DNA of 7,625 nucleotides from Candidatus Omnitrophota bacterium (lineage in GTDB: Bacteria; Omnitrophota; Gorgyraeia; 2-02-FULL-51-18; JAGOUK01): assembly GCA_020058965.1 (NCBI GenBank), contig JAGVCY010000058.1, positions 1-7,625 on the forward strand. The letters run 5' to 3'. This document shows, in pieces, positions 6,588 through 7,625 of the stretch. The position numbers were made by a program, and so were the translations under genes. The notes beneath the pieces are model-generated. The model was not told the DNA's origin and searched no databases. It saw nothing but the letters and a program-made list of their open reading frames with translations. Each line of letters opens with the position of its first letter. Within the stretch, counting starts at the first letter, position 1.

Positions 6588-7625
6588 TGATCGCGCCGTT
6601 TATTTCGCAACGACCGCCGTGCAAAAAGTTTTGGCAGGAGGTGCAGATCGGTCTCGATGCAGATGACCATGGCCGTGACGATCGCGACAAGAGTCATGAG
6701 AATGGGCCCTAATTTGTACTTTTCGTCGGCAAAGACCTTGCCCACGCCAACTTCCGGAAGCGGAACCGGGAAAAGTGGTAGTCCATACTGTCCGGCCAGT
6801 TTCTGCATGTGCAACAAATGAATGATGGGGATTTGGCGCTCTGCCATTGCCACCATTACACCGCGCCTGTAAAACCGGGATACGTCGATATCTTTGTTCA
6901 GTCCGGGAACAAATAGATCGCCATTGGATACGGTCCCCAAACTCGCGGCGCCTCCTCCGACATTGATAAATGCCCTGATCGGCGTCCCCTCGGACTGTCG
7001 GTCATAGATCTGCATGCGGCGGTCGGCGGAGGCGTCAACGTCATCTTCCTGGATCAGTTCAAGTCCATTGCGACGGATAGCTTCCAAGATCACCTTGCGC
7101 CCTTCATCGGGGTTTGATCTCGCCTGGTCTCCGGATCCACCCATTGAAGCCGCAACACTGCCGCGACTAAAGACTCCCTTTTTTACCAAGTACGCTTCCA
7201 TATCGAGCCAGGTAAACTCCGGATTGGTCGCGCCCCAGCTGGAAGCGCCGACGGAGCTGATGAGGATCAGCTTGATGCCGAGCGCCTCACAGGCGGACAT
7301 CACGGCAATATTGGCTCCTGGCATCGAGCCGGTGAACGAAGCCGCGACGACATCGCCCTTTTGAACACCGGCTTTTTTAAGCAGATCCACCACGACCGCC
7401 GCGAAGTTGGGCTGTGTCGCGATCAGCTTGGATTCCAGAAGGCCTTTATCGGTCGTGATCAGGGTCTCTTGAGGCCCCACCAGTCCGGTTGAGTTGGGGT
7501 CAAAACGGAGATCCGTCTCGATCCTGAGGTTTTGAACCCGTTCCTGAATGAGCTTTACGGCCGAATCCATGATCGATGCCGCGCCGACCTTGTCCTTGTA
7601 CCATGGATCCAGCCGCACCGAAGTG
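6584..7625 (-). CDS. pgsW: Poly-gamma-glutamate system protein (PgsW-like), 5' end outside the window
   Basis: The frame is open to the right edge with no stop; the GTG at 7618 is not a convincing start, so the gene is treated as partial, with its N-terminus (probably a membrane segment) missing. About 347 codons are visible. The sequence matches my recollection of the family named poly-gamma-glutamate system protein, found beside PgsB/PgsC synthetase genes. Landmarks are GLVGPQETLITTDKGLLESK, the TQPNFAAVVVDLLKKAGVQ segment, GDVVAASFTGSMPGANIAV, SVGASSWGATNPEFTWLDM, ASMGGSGDQA and FINVGGGAASLG. One C-terminal membrane helix (LGPILMTLVAIVTAMVICI) is followed by a basic tail (KLFARRSLRNKRRDQ), so the main domain is likely extracytoplasmic with the tail inside. 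The biochemical role of the family is not established. It overlaps the next gene by 4 bp. The family call is fairly firm; the symbol is less certain. Confidence 0.8.
   Translation of the reverse strand, partial: TSVRLDPWYKDKVGAASIMDSAVKLIQERVQNLRIETDLRFDPNSTGLVGPQETLITTDKGLLESKLIATQPNFAAVVVDLLKKAGVQKGDVVAASFTGSMPGANIAVMSACEALGIKLILISSVGASSWGATNPEFTWLDMEAYLVKKGVFSRGSVAASMGGSGDQARSNPDEGRKVILEAIRRNGLELIQEDDVDASADRRMQIYDRQSEGTPIRAFINVGGGAASLGTVSNGDLFVPGLNKDIDVSRFYRRGVMVAMAERQIPIIHLLHMQKLAGQYGLPLFPVPLPEVGVGKVFADEKYKLGPILMTLVAIVTAMVICIETDLHLLPKLFARRSLRNKRRDQ

Overview
The window comes from a diderm (Gram-negative type) bacterium of moderate to fairly high GC, with AT-rich intergenic stretches and strong GGAGG-type ribosome binding sites. 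Two predicted outer-membrane beta-barrels end in aromatic residues, and several proteins carry Sec signal peptides, which supports an outer membrane. The species cannot be named from the sequence. The poly-gamma-glutamate system protein at the right edge occurs in scattered diderm lineages, so an environmental or candidate-phylum bacterium is a reasonable guess only.

Left part (1-2050): the first codons of a divergent minus-strand gene lie at the very edge. A complete recQ-type DNA helicase gene follows on the plus strand and ends at a strong bidirectional hairpin terminator that it shares with the convergent gene cluster to its right. RecQ is housekeeping DNA repair and is probably unrelated to the rest.

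Right part (2074-7625, all minus strand, read right to left): a partial PgsW-like poly-gamma-glutamate system protein overlaps by 4 bp a basic, membrane-anchored protein with an internal duplication. A 31-bp gap then leads to a 365-residue outer-membrane beta-barrel. After a 252-bp AT-rich/repeat-bearing intergenic region come a secreted hyperacidic protein and, overlapping it or immediately after it, a TPR plus beta-barrel fusion protein.

The reading I favour is the distal end of an envelope poly-gamma-glutamate (or similar polyanion) synthesis and export locus. The synthetase genes (pgsB/pgsC type) would lie beyond the right edge. The TPR-barrel fusion resembles in architecture the secretion porins of exopolysaccharide systems (PgaA, BcsC, PelB), and the basic periplasmic protein and the hyperacidic protein are plausible handling or plug factors for a polyanion. 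Only the PgsW family assignment anchors this; the export roles are inference from architecture, charge and gene order.
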